Positions 7,501 through 15,717 of a DNA stretch of 64,000 nucleotides are shown in pieces. The stretch spans positions 658 to 64,657 of the forward strand of contig NZ_AXAS01000028.1 of NCBI RefSeq assembly GCF_000472925.1, read 5' to 3'. Position 1 is the first letter of the stretch. The number at the start of each line of letters is the position of its first letter. The position numbers and the translations under genes are program-made. The DNA comes from Bradyrhizobium sp. Ec3.3. Lineage in GTDB: Bacteria > Pseudomonadota > Alphaproteobacteria > Rhizobiales > Xanthobacteraceae. The notes under the pieces were generated by a model that had not been told where the DNA came from, ran no database searches, and saw nothing but the letters and a program-made list of their open reading frames with translations.

Positions 7501-10101
7501 GGATTGAGCCTCCTCCTGCGTTGGACGTGGCGACCACTCAATCCCGACGCTGCGTAAATACTCGAGACCTACCGCCACCGCACGCGCGTTGTGGCCGCGC
7601 GTCAGGTACAGGTCCACGCGCAAACATGCTACACTTGCTTGTTCGACCGCATGCATAGTGCGCTTGGAAAGGCCGGATAGGCGCTCCTCGGCGACATCCA
7701 GCTCGCCGATCAGGAATTCGCACTCGGCCCGGTTCAGCTCCAGCGCGAAGGTGAGCTCGCGTTGATTTTGCCACGAGTCATTCGCAAGCAGCGCAATACC
7801 GGCAATCAGGTAGGTGAGTGCAGATGCATAAGCTGCGGACGCTTTGGCGCGCTGGCCGGCGATCAGGTTGAACTCTGCGAGCTGCTCCCGTTCCTTACTG
7901 GAGGTTATTAGGGACAGACCCCGATCGAGTTGATTAACGATATTAAAGATAGCCTCTCGACGGCTCTCCGGAGGCGTATGCGCGGCGAGCATCCGGCCAA
8001 TCCGCAGATGGGCTGGAGCGCGCGATACTTCCGGAACCAACAAGTACGCGGCTTCCTGAATGCGGTCGTGGATGAAACTGTACGTGTCTCCGTGCCGTTC
8101 GACTAGACCCTGATGGATCGCCGGCCACAGCAGTGCGTGTACCTGCGCCTGCGAAGTCGCGTAAACAATTGAAAGTTCCGATGCTTCGGCGATGTTACCG
8201 AAACAGGCGAGCTGCTGCAGCGCATTCTGCGTTGCGGCTGGCAGGCGGGTGAGTATCCCGACCATCAGGTCCACCACGTTATCCGTGTATCCCTTTGCGT
8301 GGATGCGTTCGAGATCCCAAGTCCAGCGCGCCGCGCTGTGATCGAAGCTCAATAGTTTCTCTGCGGCGAGAGCAGAAATGAATTGAATGACAAAGAACGG
8401 ATTGCCCGCAGTCTTCTGGTGAACGAGCTGAGCGAGCGGTACTGCGCGCTTTGGCTCGCAGCGAAATGCATCCGCAATCAACTGCTCGACATGCTCAGGG
8501 CTCAGCGGCGGAAGCGCGATCTCCTCTATGTTCTTCCCGGTGCTGTTAATGCTATCGAGTTTGCGTTTCAGTGGATGGCTGGAATCGACCTCGTTGCTCC
8601 GGTACGCACCGATGAGCAGCAGTTGCAGTTCGGCCTCGGCCAGGAGATGCTCGAGCACGTCAAGAGTTGCCGCATCGAACCACTGCAAATCGTCAAGGAA
8701 GATCACCAACGGATGATGTTGGCGGGCGAAAACGCCGACAAACCGGCGAAAGACCAGTTGGAAGCGAGTTTGTGCTTGCTGGGGCGGAAGCTGCGGAACG
8801 GCAGGCTGCTCGCCGATGATCAGCCCTAGGTCGGGAATCAGGTCGATCATTAGTCGTCCGTTCGGACCGAGCGCATCCAGGAGTGCGTTGCGCCAATTCG
8901 CGAGCTCAGCGTCACTTTGGCCGAGAAGAGGCCGGACAACACCCTGAAATGCCTGAACTAGCGTCGAGTAGGGAATGTCACGCTTGAATTGATCAAATTT
9001 GCCCGACGCGAAGACCCCACGCGAGGGCACCAGAGCTTTATGCAGCTCGTGGACAACGGATGACTTGCCGATGCCGGAGTAACCGGCGACAAGTACTAAC
9101 CTCGGGGCGCCGCTCTTGACCACGCGATCGAAAGCCGCGAGCAACGCCTCGATCTCGGCGCCTCTCCCGTAGAGCTTCTCGGGGATCAGCAGGCGATCCG
9201 GCGTATCTTGTTCGCCTAGCACAAAGGGGGCGATACGTCGCCGGCTCGACCATTCGACGAGGCAGCGCCGCAGATCGTGCTCAACACCGGCGGCCGTTTG
9301 GTAACGATCCTCCGCAGCCTTGGCGAGTAGCTTCATCACTATTCGGGAGATCGGCTCCGGGATGCCTTCTGCTTTCTCTCGCGGTGATATTGGCTTTCTG
9401 GCGATATGACGGTGGATCCACTCCATTGGATCTGACGCGGCGAACGGCAGTGTGCCTGTGAGCATCTCGTAGAACGTGACGCCGAGTGAATAGAGGTCGC
9501 TGCGAGAATCGATGGAGCGATTCATCCGCCCGGTCTGTTCTGGCGCCATGTAGGGCAGTGTGCCCGCGATGAACTCGGGCGGCTCGCTCGCCTGCCGCTC
9601 GCGCGGGTGGCGCGAAGCAAGGCCAAATCCGGTGAACCGAACCTGTCCGTCTGGGCAATTGACCAGAATATGAGCTGGCTTCACGTCTTTATGCACTAAG
9701 CCATTCCGGTGAATGTTACCTAGAGTTGCAGCGATGCTAATGGCCAGATCCAGAAAGCAGTCCAGCTCCAAAGGTACTCCCAGCAGGCGAACCAGGGGTT
9801 CACCGGACGGATCCTCCAGAACCAGAGTGGTTCGGCCAGCTTCGCGGAGTAGCTCCAGAGGCCGCACCGCCCATTCCCGGTCGAGCCCTTCCCTTAGTTC
9901 ATACTCATGGGCCAGGCGGTCGAGCGCAGCACGCGGAGGGTGCGCCGGAGCGGTGCGCACAATCAGAACTGGTTGCCGGTTGCCATCGGCGTCCGGACGC
10001 CACGCGCGGCAGAAGACCCAATCATCGTCTTCCCAAAGGACCACCGAATCGTCATGTCTTTCCATGTCGAACTGAGGCGGCTTGAGAGGGTCCTGCGACA
10101 T
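4516..10101 (-). CDS. Fusion of Ser/Thr kinase-like domain, AAA ATPase, GAF, PAS and sensor histidine kinase
   Basis: The 1861-residue product begins with a protein-kinase-like domain (about 15-285): catalytic loop HKDVKPAHIL at 137-146, GTLPYMAPEQ near 180 and DLYSLGVTFYEM near 202. The usual DFG is replaced by TGFG at 157-160. An ATPase domain follows with Walker A GYSGIGKSS near 340 and Walker B LVIFLDDLQW near 460. A long helical part (about 650-1250) leads to a GAF domain (about 1290-1440), a PAS domain (about 1470-1590) and a histidine kinase with H-box SIAHEVNQP (His about 1633), N-box NLIINAVEAM and G-box DSGPGFD. The protein has no membrane segment and is probably cytosolic. Such fusions are widespread in rhizobia; the signal sensed is not known. 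It stands alone, with no response regulator beside it. The start ATG is followed by SQDPLKPPQ; no strong RBS was seen. Confidence 0.93.
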   Translation of the reverse strand: MSQDPLKPPQFDMERHDDSVVLWEDDDWVFCRAWRPDADGNRQPVLIVRTAPAHPPRAALDRLAHEYELREGLDREWAVRPLELLREAGRTTLVLEDPSGEPLVRLLGVPLELDCFLDLAISIAATLGNIHRNGLVHKDVKPAHILVNCPDGQVRFTGFGLASRHPRERQASEPPEFIAGTLPYMAPEQTGRMNRSIDSRSDLYSLGVTFYEMLTGTLPFAASDPMEWIHRHIARKPISPREKAEGIPEPISRIVMKLLAKAAEDRYQTAAGVEHDLRRCLVEWSSRRRIAPFVLGEQDTPDRLLIPEKLYGRGAEIEALLAAFDRVVKSGAPRLVLVAGYSGIGKSSVVHELHKALVPSRGVFASGKFDQFKRDIPYSTLVQAFQGVVRPLLGQSDAELANWRNALLDALGPNGRLMIDLIPDLGLIIGEQPAVPQLPPQQAQTRFQLVFRRFVGVFARQHHPLVIFLDDLQWFDAATLDVLEHLLAEAELQLLLIGAYRSNEVDSSHPLKRKLDSINSTGKNIEEIALPPLSPEHVEQLIADAFRCEPKRAVPLAQLVHQKTAGNPFFVIQFISALAAEKLLSFDHSAARWTWDLERIHAKGYTDNVVDLMVGILTRLPAATQNALQQLACFGNIAEASELSIVYATSQAQVHALLWPAIHQGLVERHGDTYSFIHDRIQEAAYLLVPEVSRAPAHLRIGRMLAAHTPPESRREAIFNIVNQLDRGLSLITSSKEREQLAEFNLIAGQRAKASAAYASALTYLIAGIALLANDSWQNQRELTFALELNRAECEFLIGELDVAEERLSGLSKRTMHAVEQASVACLRVDLYLTRGHNARAVAVGLEYLRSVGIEWSPRPTQEEAQSEYQLMWSKIADGQIEKIADLPLMKDETCLAILAVLTRIVPPAAFTDANLPTLVICRAVNLSLDHGNSDASCAHYAWLNRVLGGRFGDYQAAYRFGQLACDLVDRRGLVRFQAPVYLAVGSTVIPWIKHIRAGRDLITRAFKAATEVGDLVYEAYSLAHLTSSMISAGDPLKDVQSEIARNLATVRKMKFRFAADIIGLQLGFVRTMRGLTRRFGYFDAHEIDELAVERSLEQGPEVAALGAIYWTRKLQARFFAGDYVAAINAWSKAEPLIWTVPTEGSTADFHFYGALAHSCHCDGSVVSEEQEHRGIIDAHHKQLLAWATNCPQSFEHRAALVAAEMARLDNRDVEAMRLYEHSIRSAAADGFLHHEAIACELAGRFYAARGYERIAKTYLRDARHNYLRWGADGKVRQLSELFPYLNEEDDARALSGTSIGAPVENLDLATVIKVSQAVSGEIILQRLIDRLMRTAIEQAGAERGLLILLRGNEPRIEAEATTGSQALVVHMHEQSVTAAALPESVLHYVMRTGENVILQNAAVQSSFANDPYIREHGSRSVLCLPLITQSKLIGVLYLENNLAPGIFALARSSVLKLLASQAAIALENSRLYRDVQERETKIRRLVDANIIGIFIFSDEGEIIEANHAFLEIVGYDREDLFAGRVRWNELTPPDWKERTARAETEMRMTGAVQAFEKEYIRKDGTRVPVLIGAAGFDVRQDQGVAFVVDLTERKRAEAEARESERRYRETLIELAHANRVTTMGQLTASIAHEVNQPIGAVVSNAEAGLNWLDAQPPNLQRVRQTFGRILSDAVRAGEIIDRIRALIRNAPPQKAPLAINDVVLEVVALTRAEVMNNSVSVQTQLAGALPLIRADRVQLQQVIINLIINAVEAMSGAEEEARELVISTARSGSTGILISLQDSGPGFDSNSVERLFEVFYTTKAQGMGMGLAICRSIIEAHGGRMWASAKETRGAVFQFTLPVDPDDTDPALQTDGIPAA

Positions 10102-10756
10102 TCGACCGTCCGGTCGATTAAACTAGGCTTAAATAGAATCTGCCATATATTCCGCAACATGACAATTTCTGCGCGTTGGCGGGAGTTTCAGATTTGCGCT
10201 TGTCTGAGCGATCCGTAGCGGGGACGCGGTCTTCGAACCCTCACGGGGCGGCCTCGGAAAATGTAGGCGCCCGGCATATCCCACTTATCGCATCTTACCA
10301 GACACAACCTTGAGACGATTGCCGCCCGCTAGAGGCTATGATCGCTTGCGTTGCCGGCTGCAGTGACGCGTTTTCAACAGACATGACAAGCGTGCACAAT
10401 CTAATCGCGCGACGAGGCCCTAATACCACTTTCAAAATGGTGGCGGGTACGATCGAGAGTTGCTGAACACGGGCAATCCGCGAATTCAATCCTAACGACT
10501 CCACGAACGTTCTATTGCTAGGCATCTGAAGCAGATAGCCGTGCGCCAGCAATCCGATTGGCTAACGTTGTAGATAGCACGCACGTTTTCGGATCGACAA
10601 TGGACTCATTGCGTCGATCCGGCCGCATCCGAAGAGCGTTGAAATCTACAAAGCGACATCGAGAGTCGCGGTCATCTTCCATTGAGAACGGAAATAGGGC
10701 AGAACCGAACCGGCCAATCCGCAAGCGGATGCAGGAAAGAAACGGTTAGAGGCTTG
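10102..10756. other. Intergenic stretch, with a possible 42-codon ORF (10338-10466, plus)
   Basis: An ATG at 10338 preceded by AGAGG opens a 42-codon plus-strand frame starting MIACVAGCSDAF and ending at 10466. Its codon use is fair, not strong, and I do not recognise it. Otherwise nothing was seen; in particular no nod box lies in front of the acyltransferase remnant. Confidence 0.3.
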
Positions 10757-11802
10757 ATGACCGATCAGATAGCAACAGCGTCAACAGAACGTAGCTCGCG
10801 CTCAGCTGACAGGGATCTGAGTTTTGATTTTGCCAAAGGGATTCTCATTATTCTGGTGATCGTTGGACACCTATTACAATATGTCATCATCAGAGCTGAT
10901 GAGTATTGGTATTCGCCATATTTCAAGTCGATCTACATGTTTCATATGCCTCTCTTTATGGCACTCAGCGAATATCTTTCCTCGGGTGCACTTTTGCGAA
11001 AAGCGTTCGCTCGCAGCATCAAAGACCGCGGGGTGCATTGTTGTTGGCTATGCTGTTTTGGTGCACATTCACGGAAGCAGCTAAGCTGGCCGCATTTTCG
11101 CCCGCGCTAAGTGTAGCGAACGGCGTGCTGGACTTCTCAAGAGAATTCGCTGGCACATATTGGTTTATATGGGCAACCTTCGCTTCCTTTGTTGTCGTTG
11201 GGCTTCTCATCGCTGCCAATCTGCGATCGACGTGGATGATATACATGTCTGCTGTTATGATCGCACTCGTACCGGTCACATTTTCGATAGTCCCCTTGAT
11301 CAGGTACACTTAGGCATTCCTTTGCCTTGGGTTCTTGCTTGCCAAGTCTTCTGGCTGGCGGACGAGCGCCTCCGTCCGCTACAATTCTCTTTCGCTCCTC
11401 TTGCTCTCTGGTCTCGCTTGCGCGTGCTTTCTTGCTTGGGGCAAGGAGACTTATGCCTACAACAATCTCGTTCTGATTGACGATGTTCAGTCGGCCAAAC
11501 AAGTATTGCTAATGTACGTTGGCTCTGCAGCGGCCTCTGCTGTCGCCGCGGGAGTTATGCTGCGATGCTGGACCTTTTGTGGTTCAAGTCAGGTCGCTCG
11601 CTTTATCGCAATGGACCTGGGTCAGAGCACGCTGCTCGTTTACCTCCTCCAAGCGAGCGTCTTCCGTCTCATGGACCTGGTCCAGTTCGGAGAACTCTGG
11701 GACCTCCCGACCAGAATTGCCGTCGCGATTGCGCTTGGCGTGACGATCATCGTGGTTGCGACAGGCATCCGCTGGATTGTCCACGACCTGGGATTCATGT
11801 AG
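10757..11802 (+). pseudogene. Broken membrane acyltransferase (acyltransferase 3 family, NolL/NodX/OatA type)
   Basis: The frame starts at ATG 10757 with AGAGG in front. DLSFDFAKGILIILVIVGH matches the acyltransferase-3 signature (R/D..KG..I..V..GH), followed by YMFHMPLFMALSEY. Near 11030 the reading frame shifts by one; it continues as GALLLAMLFWCTF with several membrane helices and meets an in-frame amber codon at 11311-11313. After the stop the same frame continues with AFLCLGFLLAKSSGW and further helices to HDLGFM. An intact protein would have about 348 residues, the family's usual size. Members acetylate sugars, including Nod-factor sugars (NolL, NodX). A link to Nod-factor decoration is inference from the neighbourhood. 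Either lesion alone should abolish function. Confidence 0.8.
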
Positions 11803-12623
11803 CGAATTGTTCTCGGAACGCCGCCACGCTCAGGCTTGCTGAAAACTCAACCTGCGTCCAGCTAGCCTTGTAAAGCAAGTTTCGCCAGACTTTCGACACA
11901 ACCACTTGTCAAAGCCATACGCCGCGCCTCAAACGTAAGCTGCCGACACAGCTATGCTTCGAGGGCGCGGCGCCATCGTGTCAACGAGCGGCGATCGAAC
12001 GACCAGTGATTACTCGGCATTGCATCGTGCCCTGACCAACGCACAGGGATTCCGCATTCCGTGATCGAGGCGTCTGCTGCCGAAATTCTGTCTCAATCCG
12101 CCGGTCAGCTCCCCCCTCGATTCGAAGTCAGACTTCTCGAAGGCGACCATTTCCTCTGCTTTACCTAGTCTGTGTCGTAACGCGAGAAAACTCGCTCCTT
12201 GGCCCACCGTTCGGCAACTCCCCAGCGCCAAGGTCGACCAGGCGCGAAAGAATCGTGATCGTAGCGCGGCATCAACGGCATTTCAATTGCCGCGGACGTA
12301 ATCCGGAATACGCCATTGCTCGCTCATTCTATCCATGGGGTGAATGCGCTGCATCACAACAATCTATTTTACCAATCCCAATGAATGCTGCTAGTCAACG
12401 CAGCGCTTGAGCTCGGGGATGGAGCGGGTCGTGAGGATTAATCGTCGACTGTTGAGGGCAATTGCTCCAGGTGGACTAATTCGCCACCTGTTCAACGGTA
12501 AGGCTCCAGGAAGGCCTTTCGAACGGTTATCAGCAGGTCTTATCGGGCAGCATCCTCCCGCGCGCTGGAGGCCAGCGCGTCGCAATAGAAGATTCGTGTA
12601 CCAGAACGATGCATGAGGCAGCT
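11803..12623. other. Gene-free stretch
   Basis: No credible gene was seen. A stretch at about 12127-12150 (GTCAG, then CTTCTCGAAGGC) resembles a tts box with one extra base, but the spacing is wrong and the next gene starts almost 500 bp away. Confidence 0.4.
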
Positions 12624-13262
12624 ATGACTTTGACAGTGTACGTATCTCGAAAATCGAGGCCAGTTGAGCGCCTGAACCAAGCATATCGGGTGATGGCATT
12701 TGGTTTTTTTACGCAGCTCCTTCGATATTTCGCTCTTCCTTTTCGCGCTTTCGCCAACTCATCTCCCGTTCGACTGAAAGCTGATGCTGACCCACATATC
12801 CCCACTGCGCCGCCTGGAGAGCATGCTGCGCTCTCACGTTGCTGCAGTTCCCGTATTCAACACCTTAAACAGAGGATCGAGTTACAAATCGAAGAGATTG
12901 CAAGACTAATCTGCGAGGACCAGAGCGCGCTTGAAGCAACTCGGCTCCTCAATGCACTTACAAACGAGCTGGTAGCGGCGAAGCTCGACATGTACTCGAA
13001 AGTTGACGAACAAACTGATAGTGCAGTCACAGGAGGGAAAGCGAACCGCATCGAGCAGGAGTACGGCAAACTGTACGAGCCGGAACAGCTTTTGAAGCTG
13101 GGACGGCTTTTTGATGAAGCAGTCTTGGCGTTACCCCCAAGCTTGCGAACACCTTCCAACCGGACAGACATCGCCAAACTTATCCTAGGACGTGCATCTC
13201 TTACTCAAATCGAACTTGGTCTTCTCGTTAAGTTGATTATCGCCCTTGTGGCTGCCGCTTGA
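12624..13262 (+). CDS. Hypothetical protein with a C-terminal domain shared with the gene at 48248-48466
   Basis: The start is chosen at ATG 12624 because GAGG lies 6 bases upstream; an in-frame ATG at 12609 has no such site. The product (212 residues) has a basic, aromatic N-terminus, a helical middle (HLKQRIELQIEEIARLI, ALTNELVAAKLDMYSK) and a C-terminal part, LGRLFDEAVLALPPSLRTP, then NRTDIAKLILGRA, that is closely paralleled by the short protein at 48248-48466. I recall this NRT(D/E)IAK motif in other bradyrhizobial proteins of unknown role. No membrane segment or catalytic motif is seen. Function unknown. Confidence 0.65.
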   Translation: MTLTVYVSRKSRPVERLNQAYRVMAFGFFTQLLRYFALPFRAFANSSPVRLKADADPHIPTAPPGEHAALSRCCSSRIQHLKQRIELQIEEIARLICEDQSALEATRLLNALTNELVAAKLDMYSKVDEQTDSAVTGGKANRIEQEYGKLYEPEQLLKLGRLFDEAVLALPPSLRTPSNRTDIAKLILGRASLTQIELGLLVKLIIALVAAA

Positions 13263-13660
13263 ATACTAATAGACCTCGCTCCTCATCGTAACACGATGAA
13301 GAACAGTCATGACAATGCCAAAACGAGAAATCGAGCTGCTTTCGCCCTAGCGTCGGCGGCTCGACGCGTCCGAGGCGACTTTCGGCAGATCGCCGATATC
13401 TGATCTCATCACTCGATCGCCGAAGTCGCGCCAGAGCAACCGATTTCCGGCACCGCTGGTGCGCTCACATAAGCCAACGCATCGCCCATGCCGTGTCTCT
13501 GCACCGATGGGCAATGGACGACCACCTCGTTTGACGAACTCTTGGCTCGACGGATTGCCAGCGAGTGCCGGACTCGCAGATGTTCGCACGGTTCCTCGAC
13601 ACTCTACCGATCCGACAATGCTCAGATCTCTCTGCTTGTAATGACTTCGCGTGCCAACGT
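13263..13660. other. Gene-free stretch
   Basis: Several overlapping frames are open by chance (high GC), none with coding character. It separates a rightward gene from a leftward one, so it may hold both transcript ends; no clear terminator was found. Confidence 0.4.
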
Positions 13661-14053
13661 TCAACTGACTGCTCGAACCACGGCGAAGACAATGGCCAAC
13701 CATGTGGCCAGACAGAACAATAGGACGACGCGCCACGCCCTTCCCCTGAATCGATTGCGCCAGTTGACAAGCTCCGATGCGCAACCGGTGAAGCAGCGTC
13801 CCCGCACGACGTCCATCATCTGATTGTAGTCGCGGAACTCGAACTGCGAACGATTTTTACGGATGTACTTGATCCGATCCTGAGGTGCGAAGCAGCCGGC
13901 CCATATATTTTTGGCCCTCTCTTGCTCGTCTTCCTTAGACCGGCCGCAATTATTGGCGAGAGGATAGTCGGCAGCCGGCGTCACGATGCCATGCTCTCTG
14001 CCGAGCACGTAAGTGGGGAGCGTACTCAATTGAAACATGCGCCATTCCTGCAT
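13661..14053 (-). CDS. Small hypothetical protein with C-terminal membrane anchor, behind a nolA-type promoter element
   Basis: The 130-residue product starts MQEWRMFQLSTLPTYV and ends with a strongly hydrophobic helix, VVLLFCLATWLAIVFAVV, leaving only a few residues after it, like a tail-anchored protein. The middle (NRSQFEFRDYNQMMDVVR, then CFTGCASELVNW) is polar. AAAGG lies 9 bases before the ATG. The CTTGAA-N18-TGTAGG element at 14096-14126 faces this gene and would start transcription about 35 bases upstream of the ATG. No function is known to me. Confidence 0.6.
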   Translation of the reverse strand: MQEWRMFQLSTLPTYVLGREHGIVTPAADYPLANNCGRSKEDEQERAKNIWAGCFAPQDRIKYIRKNRSQFEFRDYNQMMDVVRGRCFTGCASELVNWRNRFRGRAWRVVLLFCLATWLAIVFAVVRAVS

Positions 14054-14095
14054 GGTGCATACCTTTCATATTGCGTTCATATTCTGCGCTCCACG

Positions 14096-14126
14096 CCTAC
14101 AATGTGACGCTACGTCAGATTCAAGC
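14096..14126 (-). promoter_or_regulatory. nolA-type promoter element, copy A
   Basis: On the minus strand the site reads CTTGAA, an 18-bp spacer containing TGACGTAGCGTCA, then TGTAGG. The inner part is an almost perfect dyad. It shares sequence and spacing with four other sites in this window, including the one before nolA. It faces the gene at 13661-14053. Confidence 0.65.
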
Positions 14127-14584
14127 TATTCCTTTGGTGCCTACCAAATCTAGTTGGCTGCAGCCGCGACCCTGCTCTCCTTATTGAGCCTGAGGACTTG
14201 GGCTTTCAATTCGCAACGCAGCAATCGAGCACGTCGAAGTTGGGCTGACAGCTGCTTGTTCGGCTCGCTTCGGAAGCGCTACCCCTTCTCATGCCACCGT
14301 CTTTGCCTGCTTGACCGCTCGCCTCATCTCCGCGTGGGCGGACGGCGAACGGGCCTTTTTTGCCTTTTGTCGACGAGTGGTCCCGTTTGGCGGCTGACGT
14401 CAGCTTCTGCCTCGCAATCACTCAGGATCGGCCACGATCAACTTTGCGATTTGGTGGGCTGAGCCGCGAAATCGTTTTACCCTCCATCTTTCTTGTCGCC
14501 TTGCCCGCTAAACATTGTCGCGAATGAGGTGCCTGCCGCCGCCATACGAATTCACACAATTTCGTCAAACCAACCGCTCGGAGG
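14127..14584. other. Intergenic stretch between two outward-facing nolA-type elements
   Basis: A leftward frame near 14152-14290 without an ATG reads QLSAQLRRARLLRCELK, then QVLRLNKESR, with coding-like codons and a coiled-coil look, and ends at a TAG at about 14151. It may be the tail of a decayed gene. Nothing else is supported. Confidence 0.35.
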
Positions 14585-14615
14585 GCTTGAATCGCACGTG
14601 GCGTCAAATTGTACG
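14585..14615 (+). promoter_or_regulatory. nolA-type promoter element, copy B
   Basis: CTTGAA at 14586-14591, an 18-bp spacer with CACGTGGCGTCA, then TGTACG at 14610-14615. It is in the orientation to transcribe rightward into the 45-codon ORF starting at 14630. Confidence 0.65.
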
Positions 14616-14629
14616 ATCTCGAACAAGTG

Positions 14630-14767
14630 ATGGTGGTCTCCGGCGAGGCCAACGTCTCCAAGGAGTCCAAGGATCGCCAATGTCCCACCCTTTTCATGTT
14701 CACCCCGAACGACGCTATCAAGATCCGGACACTCTCGCCCGAAAAAGCGATCGCCGACTTCCTTTAG
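14630..14767 (+). CDS. 45-residue hypothetical protein behind a nolA-type promoter element
   Basis: The ATG lies about 15 bases after the putative -10 of element B, so the 5' leader would be very short, as for nolA. The product begins MVVSGEANVSKESKDR, continues CPTLFMFTPNDAIKIR and ends AIADFL. Codon third positions are mostly G or C, as in the long genes here, which argues for real coding. There is no signal peptide or membrane segment and no recognised family. Confidence 0.5.
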   Translation: MVVSGEANVSKESKDRQCPTLFMFTPNDAIKIRTLSPEKAIADFL

Positions 14768-15254
14768 ACCTTGAGTGCCTGCCACCTTTGGCCCAAGTCA
14801 GGCGAAAGAGAGCGAGTACTCTGAACTCGATGCCGAGCATGCACACCTCTCCGTCGCCCATCGCAAGAGAATTCCATCCAGCTCGCCAATTCGATCTCGC
14901 ATCGTGGTTCGTGCTCATCGTCACAAACCCGATATGTCCGATACAGCACCCCTCCTACGCGTCACGAGGATGTCCGACACGGAACACTGTGATGACAATG
15001 CGCGACGTGCAGTTCACCTGCGTCCCGAGACGCGCGTTGCGATTGCCCCCTCATCTGTCGCTTTCGGATGCATTCGAGCTCACTTGAAGTCACGTCACTA
15101 TGGCTCAGGGCAGCGCCCCGCCCCGTGAGTTAAAACGTCGCTCTTGTCGCGATAGTCGCTGATCTGAGCCCTTGGCCAACTGTCTATTGCAGGAGCCGTT
15201 GACCGTCGCGCACGACGCTCAATACGGCGCCAATCTACCATCAAAGAGGATCTC
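14768..15254. other. Gene-free stretch
   Basis: Only overlapping chance frames were seen. No promoter motif was recognised in front of the gene at 15255. Confidence 0.4.
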
Positions 15255-15560
15255 TTGACTCGACGCCTGTGTCCCCTCGCTCTCTGGGCCTATAAAACCG
15301 GTTGCAATGTAATAGCTATCGTGGCGTTTGCGACCATGCTCTCTCTCACCTTCGAGCGCGCTGTCGCCCGAGATAAACCGGCAACAGAGGAGGCGCAGAG
15401 GGCTTGCACGCCGGACGTGTTTCGGCTCTGCAGCGGCGTCATACCGGATGTCGAGGCAATCACTTCTTGTCTCCGAACTAAGTTCACCAGTTTGAGTGAC
15501 CAGTGTCGCTACGTGATGTCAACGCATGATAGCGTAAAGGTAAAAGCAGGCTCGAAATGA
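15255..15560 (+). CDS. Small secreted Cys-rich protein
   Basis: TTG is taken as the start because AAAGAGGA lies 4 bases before it. The 101-residue product has a hydrophobic stretch (NVIAIVAFATMLSLTF) ending near VARD, a plausible signal peptide, then the pattern ACTPDVFRLCSGVIPD, ITSCLRT, LSDQCRYVM. This CxPDxxRxC...CL...LSxxC pattern is the cysteine-rich repeat of small exported proteins common in Bradyrhizobium. It is probably periplasmic with two disulfides. Its role is unknown. It is followed after 157 bp by the carboxylase genes, probably a separate unit. Confidence 0.65.
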   Translation: MTRRLCPLALWAYKTGCNVIAIVAFATMLSLTFERAVARDKPATEEAQRACTPDVFRLCSGVIPDVEAITSCLRTKFTSLSDQCRYVMSTHDSVKVKAGSK

Positions 15561-15717
15561 CTTCGGCACGGCTTCTATTGGTCCCGGTCGGCCTCGCTCG
15601 AGCCCGATCCAAAGGGCATCGCTGCTGTTTCGCCTTTGCGTGACGAGTGCGCGCACTTACTCGTGGACCAACAGCTCTCGAACGTCGGAATTCCGACCTC
15701 CTTTGGACGAATACGCG

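Noticed and set aside
12127..12150. tts-box-like stretch (GTCAG...CTTCTCGAAGGC)
   Set aside because: One extra base breaks the spacing between the two halves and the next gene is about 480 bp away.
14515..15087. 190-codon rightward frame covering the 45-codon ORF
   Set aside because: The alternative frame (14630-14767) has the better codon bias and correct position behind element B; the long frame looks like a GC-driven chance ORF.
15083..15104. CTTGAAGTCACGTCACTATGG, similar to the nolA-type element
   Set aside because: The spacer length and the -10-like hexamer do not fit the five aligned copies.
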